DNA from: Arthrobacter sp. SDTb3-6
Lineage (GTDB): Bacteria; Actinomycetota; Actinomycetes; Actinomycetales; Micrococcaceae
Assembly (NCBI RefSeq): GCF_013376095.1
Contig: NZ_JAAMFN010000028.1
Location: 1-57,252 of the forward strand
Direction of reading: 5' to 3'
DNA length: 57,252 bases
Shown: positions 36,784 to 44,990 of the stretch, in pieces
Layout of the letters: every line of letters starts with the position of its first letter
Numbering within the stretch: position 1 is the first letter of the stretch
Translations under genes and position numbers: made by a program
Notes under the pieces: generated by a model
The model's database searches: none
Told to the model about the DNA's origin: nothing
What the model saw: only the letters and a program-made list of their open reading frames with translations

Positions 36784-37800
36784 ATGAAACAACAATTCAA
36801 GCGGGGCCCCGCCATGCGCGACGTCGCGGCAGCCGCCGGCGTCTCGGCCCAGACAGTATCACGCGTCCTCAGCAACCATCCCCACGTCCAGGAGTCAACG
36901 CGCCGCCGGGTGCTGGCGGCCGTCGAGGAGCTTGGCTACCGCCAAAACAACATGGCCCGCGCCCTGGTCACCGGGCGCTCCAAGACGTTGGGCCTGCTGA
37001 CGCTGGCCACCAACCACTACTCACGTTCCTCGCTGGCGCTCGGCGTTGAGCTGGGTGCCCGCGAGGCCGGCTACACCGTCAATTCGGTCACCTCCGACCT
37101 CAGCGTGCAGGCGCTGACCGACGCCGTCAACCGGTTGGTCCAGCAGGGCGTGGACGGACTCGTCATTGCCACCCCGCTGCGGGAAGCCGCTGCAAAGGTC
37201 CGCGAGCTGACGGCCCACATCCCCACTGTCACCACGGACGGTCCGGCCGGCAGCGGCGCAGGGCTGGTGGGCGTGGACCAGGAACTTGCCGCCGTCCTGG
37301 CCACGCAGCACCTCCTCGACCTGGGCCACAAGACCGTGTGGCATGTGGCCGGCCCCGCCGACTGGTCCGACGCCGCGAGCCGCCTGGAAAGCTGGCGGCG
37401 GACCCTGCAGGAGGCCGGCCGCGAAGTGCCGCCGGAGCTGCACGGCGACTGGAGCCCGGAGTCCGGCTACCGCAACGGGCTGATCCTGGGCCGCATGCCG
37501 GAGGTGACCGCCATCCTGGTGGCCAGCGATGAAATGGCGTTTGGCGTCATCCGGGCCCTGGGCGAACTGGGCCGGCGCATTCCCGGCGACGTTTCCGTGG
37601 TGGGCATTGACGACATCGACCTGGCCGCCTACGCCAACCCGCCGCTGACCACCATCCGCCAGTCGTTCGAGGACACCGGACGCCGCGCCGTGCTGCACCT
37701 CCTGGCACAGATCGCCGACCCGGACCGGGAGGGCTGTCCAGAGCTGGTGGCCCCGACCCTGGTGGTGCGCGGCAGCACCGCCCCGCCGCCGAAAGGCTAG
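36784..37800 (+). CDS. LacI-family transcriptional repressor
   Basis: A 338-residue regulator. The N-terminal helix-turn-helix and hinge (MRDVAAAAGVSAQTVSRVLS, then YRQNNMARAL) are followed by a periplasmic-binding-protein-like sensor domain (TLGLLTLATNHYS, GVDGLVIATP, WHVAGPADWSDAASRLESW, VVGIDDIDLAAYANPPLTTI). It likely represses the divergent GH35 gene and is released by a galactoside. ATG 36784 follows GAGGAGG. The sugar kinase gene downstream is on the opposite strand. Confidence 0.94.
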   Translation: MKQQFKRGPAMRDVAAAAGVSAQTVSRVLSNHPHVQESTRRRVLAAVEELGYRQNNMARALVTGRSKTLGLLTLATNHYSRSSLALGVELGAREAGYTVNSVTSDLSVQALTDAVNRLVQQGVDGLVIATPLREAAAKVRELTAHIPTVTTDGPAGSGAGLVGVDQELAAVLATQHLLDLGHKTVWHVAGPADWSDAASRLESWRRTLQEAGREVPPELHGDWSPESGYRNGLILGRMPEVTAILVASDEMAFGVIRALGELGRRIPGDVSVVGIDDIDLAAYANPPLTTIRQSFEDTGRRAVLHLLAQIADPDREGCPELVAPTLVVRGSTAPPPKG

Positions 37801-37806
37801 CCGTAC

Positions 37807-38733
37807 CTAGCCGGCGTCCGCCGCGGCGCCGTCGGCAACAAGACGGGGCACCCCAAAGATCGGGTCCTGGTCCAGGATCCGCACGTCGCCCAGCCCCCTG
37901 GCCGCCAGGTGCCGCCGGAAGGCCGCCTGCAGGGCCGGCACGTTGCTGCCCAGTCCGCTGCCCAGCACGATGGGGCCCGCCACGCCCAGCTGCACCGCCA
38001 CCTGGTGCGCCATGGCGGCCAGGTCGGCGCCGGCCCGGTCCACCATCGCGAGCGCGCCGGCGTGGCCGTTGGCGGCGGCCGCGATGACCACCGGCGACGC
38101 GGCCGCCCAGTAGCGGCGCGTGGTGCCCTGGTGAAAGTGCGCAATCAGTTCGCCGGGCTGCTCCAGCCGGCAATACCGAAGCAGGCCGAGCGTCAGCTCG
38201 TCCGGCACGGCCCCCAGGTCCATCCGGTGCAGGCTGTGCCGCACGGCCTCGCGCCCCAGCCAGTAGCCGCTGCCCTCGTCGCCGAGGAGGTAGCCCCATC
38301 CCCCGGCGCGCGCCTCGGCGCCGTCGGCATTGGTGCCCCAGGCAGCCGAGCCCGTGCCCGCAATCACGGCCACGCCGGTGGACGCGCCGCCCGCAGCGAG
38401 CAGCAGGCGGGTGTCGTGCACCACGGTGACCTTGGCCCCGGGCACAAAAGGCGAGATGAGCGCCCGAAGGGCAGCGGCATCGTCGTCCGTGTCCACGCCG
38501 CCGGCGCCGGCAAACACCACGTCCGGGCGGGGGCTGTCCAGCGCGCCGCAGAGCGCGGCCAGGTGTTCGCGCGCCGTCTCGACACTCACGTTCTGCACGT
38601 TGGCGCTGCCGGCGCTCGCATCGGCGGCGACTTCGCCGTCCACCCACAGGATGCCGCGGGTCTTGGACCCGCCGATGTCCAGGCCGAGCACGGTCTTCGG
38701 CAGGGCGCGGGATTTCAGGGTGTCGGGAGTCAC
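37807..38733 (-). CDS. BadF/BadG-type sugar kinase (N-acetylglucosamine kinase-like)
   Basis: A 308-residue ASKHA-fold kinase. Phosphate 1 is LGLDIGGSKTRG, phosphate 2 is VIAGTGSAAWG, and the adenosine region is PIVLGSGLGSN, with the family GGWGYLLGDEGSGYWLG block between. This arrangement is that of eukaryotic-type N-acetylglucosamine kinases and BadF/BadG ATPases. A role in amino sugar use is likely but not proven. GTG 38733 is chosen for its TAGTCT box six bases upstream. Only 17 bases separate it from the divergent nitronate monooxygenase start. Confidence 0.88.
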   Translation of the reverse strand: MTPDTLKSRALPKTVLGLDIGGSKTRGILWVDGEVAADASAGSANVQNVSVETAREHLAALCGALDSPRPDVVFAGAGGVDTDDDAAALRALISPFVPGAKVTVVHDTRLLLAAGGASTGVAVIAGTGSAAWGTNADGAEARAGGWGYLLGDEGSGYWLGREAVRHSLHRMDLGAVPDELTLGLLRYCRLEQPGELIAHFHQGTTRRYWAAASPVVIAAAANGHAGALAMVDRAGADLAAMAHQVAVQLGVAGPIVLGSGLGSNVPALQAAFRRHLAARGLGDVRILDQDPIFGVPRLVADGAAADAG

Positions 38734-38750
38734 TCATCTAGACTAGTGGC
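38734..38750. promoter_or_regulatory. Overlapping divergent leaderless promoters
   Basis: On plus, TAGACT (38739-38744) then six bases and ATG 38751. On minus, TAGTCT (38745-38740) then six bases and GTG 38733. The two -10 boxes overlap by five bases within CTAGACTAG-type sequence, and both messages would be leaderless. Confidence 0.6.
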
Positions 38751-39779
38751 ATGTTCGCCTCCCCCATCATCATTGCCCCCATGGCCGGGGGAACCACGAC
38801 GCCGGAACTCGCCCTGGCGGCCCGCGGCGCCGGCGCGTTTGTGTATGCGGCAGGCGGGTACCTCACCGCCACGGCCCTTGCCGGGCACCTGGCCCCGCTG
38901 CGTGCGGCCGGCGGAGACTTTGGTGTGAACCTCTTCGTGCCGCGCAGTGGGGCGCTCCCGTCCGGCGACGCCGCCGCACTGGCCCGTTACCGCACGGAGC
39001 TGGCCGGCGAGGCCGAACGCCTGGGCACGGAACTGCCCGCGGCGCTGCCGGACGCGGCAGACCCCAAGGCACGGGATTTTTGGGACGAAAAGCTGGACCT
39101 GCTGCTGAACGATCCCGTGCCGCTGGTCTCCTTCACCTTCGGCCTGGCACCGGAATCCGTGGTGTCGGCGCTGCACGGCAAGGGCACCCGGGTGGTGGCA
39201 TCCGTGACCGGCGTTGAGGAGGCCCTGGCCGCGGCTGCCACCGGCGTGGACGCCCTGGTGGTGCAGCACGCCAACGCCGGCGGGCACTCCGCAGCCTTCC
39301 TTCCGGACGCGCCCCAGGGTGCGCCGGGTGTCGTGGAACTGGTCGCCCAGGTGCGGTCCGCCGTCGGGCTTCCCCTCGTCGGCGCCGGCGGAATTGGCGA
39401 CGCGGCGACGGCCAGGGCCGTCCTGGCGGCCGGCGCCGAGGCGGTCCAGCTGGGCACGGCCGTGCTGCGCAGCGATGAAAGCGGCGCCCGGGCGCTGCAC
39501 AAGGAGGCGCTGGCCGATCCTGCGTTCACGGCCACCGCCGTCACCCGGGCCTTCACGGGGCGTGCGGCGCGGGCGCTGGTCAACGATTTTGTCCGGGCCC
39601 ATTCGGCCGGGGCGCCCCATGCCTATCCGGAAGTGCATTTCCTGACGGGTCCGCTGCGTGCCGCCGCTGGAGCGTCCGGCGACCGCGCAGCCTTGAACCT
39701 GTGGGCCGGGACCGCGTGGCAAAAGGCGGCCGCCGGGCCGGTCGCGGACATCGTCAGGGGCTTCCTGGACGGGCTGTAG
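38751..39779 (+). CDS. Nitronate monooxygenase (2-nitropropane dioxygenase family)
   Basis: A 342-residue FMN TIM-barrel enzyme. It starts IIIAPMAGGTTTPELALAA, has QHANAGGHSA (catalytic-type histidine and FMN loop), and VGAGGIGDAATARAVLAAGAEAVQLGTA for FMN phosphate binding. Members oxidise alkyl nitronates such as propionate 3-nitronate. ATG 38751 fits the leaderless box six bases before it. It is divergent from the sugar kinase with a shared promoter region. Confidence 0.92.
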   Translation: MFASPIIIAPMAGGTTTPELALAARGAGAFVYAAGGYLTATALAGHLAPLRAAGGDFGVNLFVPRSGALPSGDAAALARYRTELAGEAERLGTELPAALPDAADPKARDFWDEKLDLLLNDPVPLVSFTFGLAPESVVSALHGKGTRVVASVTGVEEALAAAATGVDALVVQHANAGGHSAAFLPDAPQGAPGVVELVAQVRSAVGLPLVGAGGIGDAATARAVLAAGAEAVQLGTAVLRSDESGARALHKEALADPAFTATAVTRAFTGRAARALVNDFVRAHSAGAPHAYPEVHFLTGPLRAAAGASGDRAALNLWAGTAWQKAAAGPVADIVRGFLDGL

Positions 39780-39852
39780 GCAGCCGCCGGGCGTGTTTCG
39801 TTAAGGGGCGCGCTTCAGCGGGGCATGTTTCGGCGGAGGGCGCCGCCTGCGG

Positions 39853-40803
39853 CTACTGGCGGTCCGCGCCGCCGAGGAGTTCTCGGCCCCCGGCGAGCAC
39901 CATGTCCCGGAACCGGGCCGCCTGGGCGGGGCCGTCAGGCCGGTTCCGCCACACCAGGCCGATGTCGCGGCGCGCGGCAGGCCAGGTGATGTCCACTTCC
40001 CGCCAGCCGAGGACGCTGCCGTGCGGCGCCGGCAGGCTGACCCGCGCCGGCGGGGCCACGGCCACGCCCAGGCCCGCCGAGACGAGGCCGCGGATGGTGT
40101 GCAGGTCCTGGCCCAGGAAGGCGACCCGTGGACGGAATCCGGCGCTGTGGCACAGGGCCTCGACGATGGAACGCATGCCGTAGCCGGGTTCCAGCATGAC
40201 AAAGCCTTCGTCCCGGACGGCGTCGAGCCTGGTCCCGGCCGATCCGGCCAGCCGGTGGCCCTCGGGGACCACCAGCTTCAGCGGTTCCGAATACAGCACC
40301 TCTGCGCCGATCACGCTGTTTGGCACCGGCGGCGGGGCCACCAGCGCCAGGTCGGCCGTGCCACTTTCCAAAAGATCCAGGCAGAACTGCCGGCTCCCCT
40401 GCTGCAGGTCGAAGGTGACACCGGGGTTGTCCGAGGCAAAGGCCCGGATGAGCAGCGGCAGTGCGGCCTCCCCGAAGGTGTGCTGGAAGGCCACCCGGAT
40501 CCGGCCGAACGACTTTCCGGATTCCTGGCGGGCCAGGGCCAGGCCCGTGCGCACGGCATCCAGCGCTTCGGCCGCCTTCGGGATGAGGGCCAGCGCAGCG
40601 GGCGTCAGCTCCACGCCGCGCCCCCTGCGCAGCAGCAGCGGGGTGCCGACGACGGCGGCCGCCCGGGAGAGTGCCCGGCTCACCGTGGACTGTGGGAGCC
40701 CCAGTGCGTGGGCGGTGGCCGTGACGTGCCGGCTGGCACCCAGTTCCACCAGGATGGGCAGCACGGGCAGCAGCCCGGAAAGTTCCGCGTGGTCGTCGTC
40801 CAT
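39853..40803 (-). CDS. LysR-family regulator
   Basis: A 316-residue LysR-type regulator. The winged helix is at the N-terminus (LPILVELGASRHVTATAHALGLPQSTVSRALSR), followed by the linker helix and a type 2 periplasmic-binding effector domain (RIRVAFQHTFGEAALPLLIRAF, ADLALVAPP, GLGVAVAPPA). It is divergent from the MFS gene at 40907, so it probably controls that exporter and itself. Two TCATGCAT-containing sites lie between them. Confidence 0.93.
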   Translation of the reverse strand: MDDDHAELSGLLPVLPILVELGASRHVTATAHALGLPQSTVSRALSRAAAVVGTPLLLRRGRGVELTPAALALIPKAAEALDAVRTGLALARQESGKSFGRIRVAFQHTFGEAALPLLIRAFASDNPGVTFDLQQGSRQFCLDLLESGTADLALVAPPPVPNSVIGAEVLYSEPLKLVVPEGHRLAGSAGTRLDAVRDEGFVMLEPGYGMRSIVEALCHSAGFRPRVAFLGQDLHTIRGLVSAGLGVAVAPPARVSLPAPHGSVLGWREVDITWPAARRDIGLVWRNRPDGPAQAARFRDMVLAGGRELLGGADRQ

Positions 40804-40833
40804 GCTTCATGGAACCACGCGGCACGCCGGATG

Positions 40834-40881
40834 TCATGCATATTTGGATGTATTTTGAAATAATCATGCATTGGACGCATT
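40834..40881. promoter_or_regulatory. Candidate LysR binding sites
   Basis: Two copies of a TCATGCAT-led sequence (from 40834 and from 40864), spaced 30 bases apart, fit the LysR pattern of T-N11-A boxes with dyad symmetry (for example TGCATTGGACGCA). The region is AT-rich against its surroundings. Confidence 0.4.
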
Positions 40882-40894
40882 AGTTCGGCGGTCT

Positions 40895-40906
40895 TACCGT
40901 TGAAGG
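40895..40906 (+). promoter_or_regulatory. -10 box for the MFS gene, leaderless
   Basis: TACCGT (40895-40900), six bases (TGAAGG), then GTG at 40907, which is followed at once by ATG. Confidence 0.4.
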
Positions 40907-42148
40907 GTGATGAGCGCGAACCAGGCAGGGACAGCGGCACCGGCAGCCCCGTGGGCCGGACACCAACTCGGCAGTGCCGGCTACCGGCGCGTGCTGGCCG
41001 CACTGGCGTGCGCCGGCGTTGCCACCTTTGCCCAGCTGTATGCCGTCCAGGGCCTGCTTCCCCTCCTGTCCCGCGACCTCCACGTCACGGCCGCCCAGGC
41101 GGCCCTGACCATTTCCGCGGCCACGATGGGTCTGGCCGTGGCGGTGCTTCCGTGGTCCTTTGTGGCCGACCGCGTCGGCCGGGTGCGCACCATGGGACTG
41201 GCCGTCATCCTGGCCACCATCTTCGGGCTGTTGGTGCCGGCCGCCCCCAACTTTGAGGTGCTGCTGGCGCTGCGCGCCCTGGAGGGGGCGGCCCTGGGCG
41301 GCATCCCGGCCCTCGCGATTGCCTACCTGACCGAGGAGATCAGTCCCCGTAATGCTGCGGCAGCCGCGGGCGCGTACGTGGCCGGCACCACCCTGGGCGG
41401 GCTGTTTGGGCGGTTGCTGGCCGGTCCGGTGGCGGACCTTGCCGGCTGGCGCATGGGCACGCTTGCCGTGTCCGTCTGCGCCGCCGTCGCAGCGGCGGGC
41501 TTCCTGCTGCTGGCGCCCGGGCCCCGGGGCTTTGTCCCGGTCCGGGGAGGGGGCGGCTTCGGCATGGTCCTGGCCCGGCTGGTCCCGCAGCTGCGCAACA
41601 AGTCGCTGCTGGCCCTGTACGCACAGGCATTCCTTTTGATGGGCGCCTTTGTCAGCGTCTACAACTACCTGGGCTTCCGGCTGGAGGCGCCTCCCTACCT
41701 GCTTCCGGCTTCGGCAGTGGCGCTGCTGTTCCTGGCCTACCTGGCCGGGACGGTGTCCTCACGCACGGTGGCCGGCCTGGCCGTCCGGTTCGGCCGGCGC
41801 ACCCTGCTGCTGGCGTCCACGGCGCTCATGGCCGTCGGGCTCGCCGTGACGCTGGCACCCGCCCTGCCGGTCATCCTGGTGGGCCTGGTGCTGTTCACCG
41901 CCGGGTTCTTTGGCGCCCACAGCATCGCCTCGGGCTGGACGGGCGCCATGGCCACCTCCGGCCGGGCGCAGGCATCCTCGCTATACAACCTGAGCTACTA
42001 CGCGGGATCGAGTGTGGTGGGCTGGGCCGCCGGGCTGGTGTTCCAGGCCGTGGGCTGGACCGCACTGGCGGCGGCCCTGGCGGGCCTGGCCCTGTTGGCG
42101 GCAGCAGCCGCCGCCACACTCCTCCCCCCGGGCCGCCCCCGCAGCTGA
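40907..42148 (+). CDS. MFS transporter, YnfM/AraJ-type
   Basis: A 413-residue major facilitator with 12 predicted helices. The MFS loop 2-3 motif appears as ADRVGRVRTMGLAV, and the second-half equivalent as GLAVRFGRRTLLLAST. The protein resembles the drug/metabolite exporters of the YnfM group (FAQLYAVQGLLPLLSRDLHVTAAQAAL). Divergent LysR regulation suggests substrate-induced export. The start is the GTG at 40907 (leaderless) or the ATG at 40910. Confidence 0.92.
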   Translation: MMSANQAGTAAPAAPWAGHQLGSAGYRRVLAALACAGVATFAQLYAVQGLLPLLSRDLHVTAAQAALTISAATMGLAVAVLPWSFVADRVGRVRTMGLAVILATIFGLLVPAAPNFEVLLALRALEGAALGGIPALAIAYLTEEISPRNAAAAAGAYVAGTTLGGLFGRLLAGPVADLAGWRMGTLAVSVCAAVAAAGFLLLAPGPRGFVPVRGGGGFGMVLARLVPQLRNKSLLALYAQAFLLMGAFVSVYNYLGFRLEAPPYLLPASAVALLFLAYLAGTVSSRTVAGLAVRFGRRTLLLASTALMAVGLAVTLAPALPVILVGLVLFTAGFFGAHSIASGWTGAMATSGRAQASSLYNLSYYAGSSVVGWAAGLVFQAVGWTALAAALAGLALLAAAAAATLLPPGRPRS

Positions 42149-42169
42149 CGCCCACCCCCACCCAACCCC

Positions 42170-42250
42170 CGGTTGCAATCGGGGCGTTACGGGCGAACCC
42201 TCCCTCACCCAGTGCGGAAGGGCTTGGAAAAAGTGCCCCGGTTGCAACCG
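42170..42250. repeat. Repeated CGGTTGCAA element
   Basis: CGGTTGCAATCGGGGCGTTA (from 42170) and CGGTTGCAACCGAGCGTTG (from 42239) are close direct repeats 69 bases apart in the gap after the MFS gene. The second contains a perfect 12-bp palindrome, CGGTTGCAACCG. Role unknown; perhaps an interspersed palindromic element. Confidence 0.4.
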
Positions 42251-42292
42251 AGCGTTGATGGGCGGGCATGGCTTATGTGGACGGATATTTGG

Positions 42293-42334
42293 TAGAATGG
42301 CGAACTATTGGCAATTTGAATCGCCAAGTTCGCC
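42293..42334. promoter_or_regulatory. Promoter and nested palindrome before the first asnC-type gene
   Basis: TAGAAT (42293-42298) is directly followed by a nested inverted repeat: GGCGAAC (42299-42305) with GTTCGCC (42328-42334), and inside it TTGGC with GCCAA. The site spans the expected transcription start, as in autoregulated Lrp/AsnC genes. Confidence 0.5.
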
Positions 42335-42360
42335 TATTTTGCACCATTTTGGAGGGTTCC

Positions 42361-42876
42361 GTGGCGTCACCAGCGAAGAACGTTCGGCGTGAACCGGCCG
42401 GGCATTCCCGGCCGGCGGAGGCCCTGGACAGCGTGGACCGCCAGATCATCGACGCCCTCGTGGCCGACGCCCGCATCACCAACCGGGACTTGGCCGACGC
42501 CGTCGGCATTGCCCCGTCCACGGCGCTCATGCGCACGCGCTCGCTCATGGAACGCGGCGCCATCGAAGGGTTTGAGGCAAAGCTGAACCTGGCCGTGATC
42601 GGCCGGGCCGTGCAGGCACTGATCGCCGTCAGGCTCCGCGCCCACGACCGCGACCAGATCGACACCTTCACCTCCCGCGTGCCGAAGCTGCCCGAGGTCC
42701 TCTCCACCTTCCACACCTCGGGCTCGGTGGACTACCTGCTGCACATCGCCGTCCGCGACACCGACGCGCTGCGCGACTGGGTCCTGGACAACCTCACCAC
42801 CGACCCCGTGGTGGGCCACACCGAAACCACCCTCGTGTTCAAGCACATGCCCGGCCATACCGGCCCGCTGACCTAG
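42361..42876 (+). CDS. Lrp/AsnC-family regulator
   Basis: A 171-residue regulator. The winged helix reads LDSVDRQIIDALVADARITN then RDLADAVGIAPSTALMRTRSL, and the RAM ligand domain holds IAVRLRAHDRDQ, PEVLSTFHTSGSVDYLLHIAVRDTDALRDWV. GTG 42361 is chosen because GGAGGG lies five bases upstream; the open frame back to 42268 crosses the palindrome and is rejected. It probably represses itself and may respond to an amino acid. The MFS exporter 3' to it is on the opposite strand. Confidence 0.9.
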   Translation: MASPAKNVRREPAGHSRPAEALDSVDRQIIDALVADARITNRDLADAVGIAPSTALMRTRSLMERGAIEGFEAKLNLAVIGRAVQALIAVRLRAHDRDQIDTFTSRVPKLPEVLSTFHTSGSVDYLLHIAVRDTDALRDWVLDNLTTDPVVGHTETTLVFKHMPGHTGPLT

Positions 42877-42936
42877 CCGGCTGGCGGCCCGGCTTCCCGG
42901 ACGAACGCCGTCGCACCCCGGGCCCCGTGCCGGCCG

Positions 42937-44181
42937 TCACCGCACGACGGCGGCCCGGTTCTGCAGGTGCGCGGCCGCGGCCAGGGCGGCACAGGCCAGG
43001 GCGATCGGCACGGCGAAGCCGGACACGGCGGCCTGCAGGCCCCACAGCTTGGCGGCCACGCCCAGCCCCAGCACGGGAACCGCACTGCCCAGGTAGGTCA
43101 CGATGTAGACGGCGGAAATGACCTGCGCATGCCGCGACGGCTCCACGGCGGCCGCAACGTCGTTGAAAACCACCCGGAAGGCCACGCCCTGGCCAAGCCC
43201 GGCACTGATGCTGGCCAGCACCAGCAGCACGGGCGAGTGCAGCGTCCCGGCCGCGGCAATCAGCACCACCGAGGCCCCGAGCAGCAGCAGGCCGGCAGGC
43301 ACCAGGTGGCGGCCCCGCAAGGCCACCAGCTGGCTCAGCGCCGAACAGCCCAGCGTGACGGCCGCGAGCAGCCCGACCAGGGGGCGGGAATCGGCCTGCA
43401 CGATGTGCGCAAAGTAGCCGGGCGCCAGCGAGAGGCAGAACCCAAAGACGGCAAAGCTGACAAAGCCGGTGGACGCCGCCAGCCAAAACGTGCCCCGCGC
43501 CGAGCGGGCCAGGGCGGGCAGGCGCGGCCGCAGGCAGCTGCGCCCCTGGCCGGCCGGCGCCGGACTGGCTGCCGGCCGGGCGTCCAGGAGCAGCAGCGGC
43601 ACCAACAACGCCAGCAGCACCACCGAATGCACCAGGAACGGCGCCTGGGTGTGGTCCGGCAGCAGCGAGAGCAGCCCGCCCGCCACGGGTCCGGCGGCCA
43701 CGCCGCCCGAAGAGGCCAACAGCGTAAACCGCGAGGCCCATTCCGGCCGGCCGGGCATCAAGTCGCGCAGCGCCGCGGCGCTCGCCCCGGTGCCGATGGC
43801 CACCGCAAGGCCCTGCAGGGCGCGTCCGGCCACCAGCACCCCCAGCGATCCGGCCGTGGCAAACACCAGCCCGCCCGCCAGGCCGACCACGACGGCCAGC
43901 ACGAGGGCGGCCCGCCGGCCAATGTGCTCCGACCAGTGGCCACACGCCACCAGCCCGCCGATCAGGGCCACCACATAGGCCGTGAACGCCACCGTGGTGC
44001 CCACCGAATCAAAGCCGATCCGTGCCTGCAGCAGCGGGTACAGCGGCGTGGCCAGGTTGGCCCCCACCAGGAGTGTGAAGATGACCGTGCCGGCCAGGAA
44101 CAGCCGCGTGCCGACGCCGGCGTTCCACGACCACCGTGCTGCGGGGCCGGGGCGCATGGCAAGTTCCTGCAGGACGGTCAC
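42937..44181 (-). CDS. MFS transporter
   Basis: A 414-residue major facilitator with 12 helices (GTVIFTLLVGANLATPLYPLLQ at the start, GHWSEHIGRRAALVLAVVVGLAGGLVFA for the loop 2-3 motif, GRALQGLAVAIGTGASAAALRDL). It belongs to the drug-exporter-like MFS group. GTG 44181 has GAAGGGA seven bases upstream. The gene is divergent from the second AsnC regulator, with a 14-bp tandem repeat array between. Substrate unknown. Confidence 0.9.
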   Translation of the reverse strand: MTVLQELAMRPGPAARWSWNAGVGTRLFLAGTVIFTLLVGANLATPLYPLLQARIGFDSVGTTVAFTAYVVALIGGLVACGHWSEHIGRRAALVLAVVVGLAGGLVFATAGSLGVLVAGRALQGLAVAIGTGASAAALRDLMPGRPEWASRFTLLASSGGVAAGPVAGGLLSLLPDHTQAPFLVHSVVLLALLVPLLLLDARPAASPAPAGQGRSCLRPRLPALARSARGTFWLAASTGFVSFAVFGFCLSLAPGYFAHIVQADSRPLVGLLAAVTLGCSALSQLVALRGRHLVPAGLLLLGASVVLIAAAGTLHSPVLLVLASISAGLGQGVAFRVVFNDVAAAVEPSRHAQVISAVYIVTYLGSAVPVLGLGVAAKLWGLQAAVSGFAVPIALACAALAAAAHLQNRAAVVR

Positions 44182-44194
44182 GGGCGGTTCCCTT

Positions 44195-44292
44195 CACGGT
44201 TTGTCTGGCACGGTTTGTCTGGCACGGTTTGTCTGGCACGGTTTGTCTGGCACGGTTTGTCTGGCACGGTTTGTCTGGCACGGTTTGTGTGG
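44195..44292. repeat. 14-bp tandem repeat, seven units
   Basis: Unit CACGGTTTGTCTGG repeats six times exactly (44195-44278) and once with one change (44279-44292). The array begins 14 bases before the MFS start codon, so it lies in its 5' untranslated region or promoter, and upstream of the divergent AsnC promoter. No spacers are present, so it is not CRISPR. Confidence 0.95.
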
Positions 44293-44360
44293 CACGGCCG
44301 CAGCGGCCGGGACCGCGAAAACCGGCAACAGAGTGTTGCCGGATGCTGCAAATCCATCTA

Positions 44361-44400
44361 TAGAATGGCGTATGGGAAGTTTTATGATCCAGACTTTCCA
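44361..44400. promoter_or_regulatory. Promoter and inverted repeat before the second asnC-type gene
   Basis: TAGAAT (44361-44366) with a TTGCCG 19 bases upstream. It shares the ten bases TAGAATGGCG with the first asnC promoter. TGGGAAGT (44373-44380) and ACTTTCCA (44393-44400) form an inverted repeat (7 of 8 pairs), a candidate AsnC site. Confidence 0.45.
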
Positions 44401-44457
44401 ACTCTTTGAATCAAAATGATCAAGAATTCCCGTCAAGACGATCCCGGAGTGAGCCGC

Positions 44458-44928
44458 ATGAGCATTTTGGACCCCCTCGACGTGCGCCTGCTCCTTGCCT
44501 TGGTCGAGGACCCCCGGGCCCAGATCGGCGAGCTGGCCGAATCCCTCGGCGTGGCCCGCAACACCGTGCAGTCGCACCTGCGCCGCCTCTCCCGCAGCGG
44601 CGCCCTTCGGCAGGGCGGGCGTGAGGTGGACCTGGCGGCGGTCGGCTACGACGTGGTCGCCTTCATCACCATCGAGGTCACCCACCGGGACCTCGACGGC
44701 GTCATCGCGGCCATGCGCGCGGTGCCCCAGGTCCTGGAGGTGTACGAGATCTCCGGCCGCGGCGACGTGTGGTGCCGGCTGGCCGCCCGCGACGTCCACC
44801 ACCTCCAGGGCGCCCTGCGCCAATTGCTGCGGATCCGGGGCGTGGTGCGCACCGAGACCTCCCTGGCGCTCCACGAACACATCCCCTACCGTCTGGAGCC
44901 GCTGCTGGAGGGCATGGGCCGCGGCTGA
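44458..44928 (+). CDS. Lrp/AsnC-family regulator
   Basis: A 156-residue AsnC regulator. The helix-turn-helix reads LDVRLLLALVEDPRAQIGEL then AESLGVARNTVQSHLRRLSR, and the RAM domain ends YDVVAFITIEVTHRDLDGVI, VLEVYEISGRGDVWCRLAARD. ATG 44458 has GGAG eight bases before it; ATG 44416 (14 codons earlier) is an alternative without a clear ribosome site. Divergent to the MFS gene at 44181, it likely regulates that exporter. Confidence 0.88.
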   Translation: MSILDPLDVRLLLALVEDPRAQIGELAESLGVARNTVQSHLRRLSRSGALRQGGREVDLAAVGYDVVAFITIEVTHRDLDGVIAAMRAVPQVLEVYEISGRGDVWCRLAARDVHHLQGALRQLLRIRGVVRTETSLALHEHIPYRLEPLLEGMGRG

Positions 44929-44978
44929 CGCCACGCCGGGCCACGCCCGCGGAAGCCGGGCAGCCGCCGTCGTGCGTC

Positions 44979-44990
44979 CATAATGGGCAG
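44979..44990 (+). promoter_or_regulatory. -10 box for corA, leaderless
   Basis: CATAAT (44979-44984), six bases (GGGCAG), then GTG at 44991; no ribosome site. Confidence 0.4.

Noticed and set aside
44195-44292. CRISPR-like array
   Set aside because: Units are directly adjacent with no spacers and only 14 bases long, and there are no cas genes.
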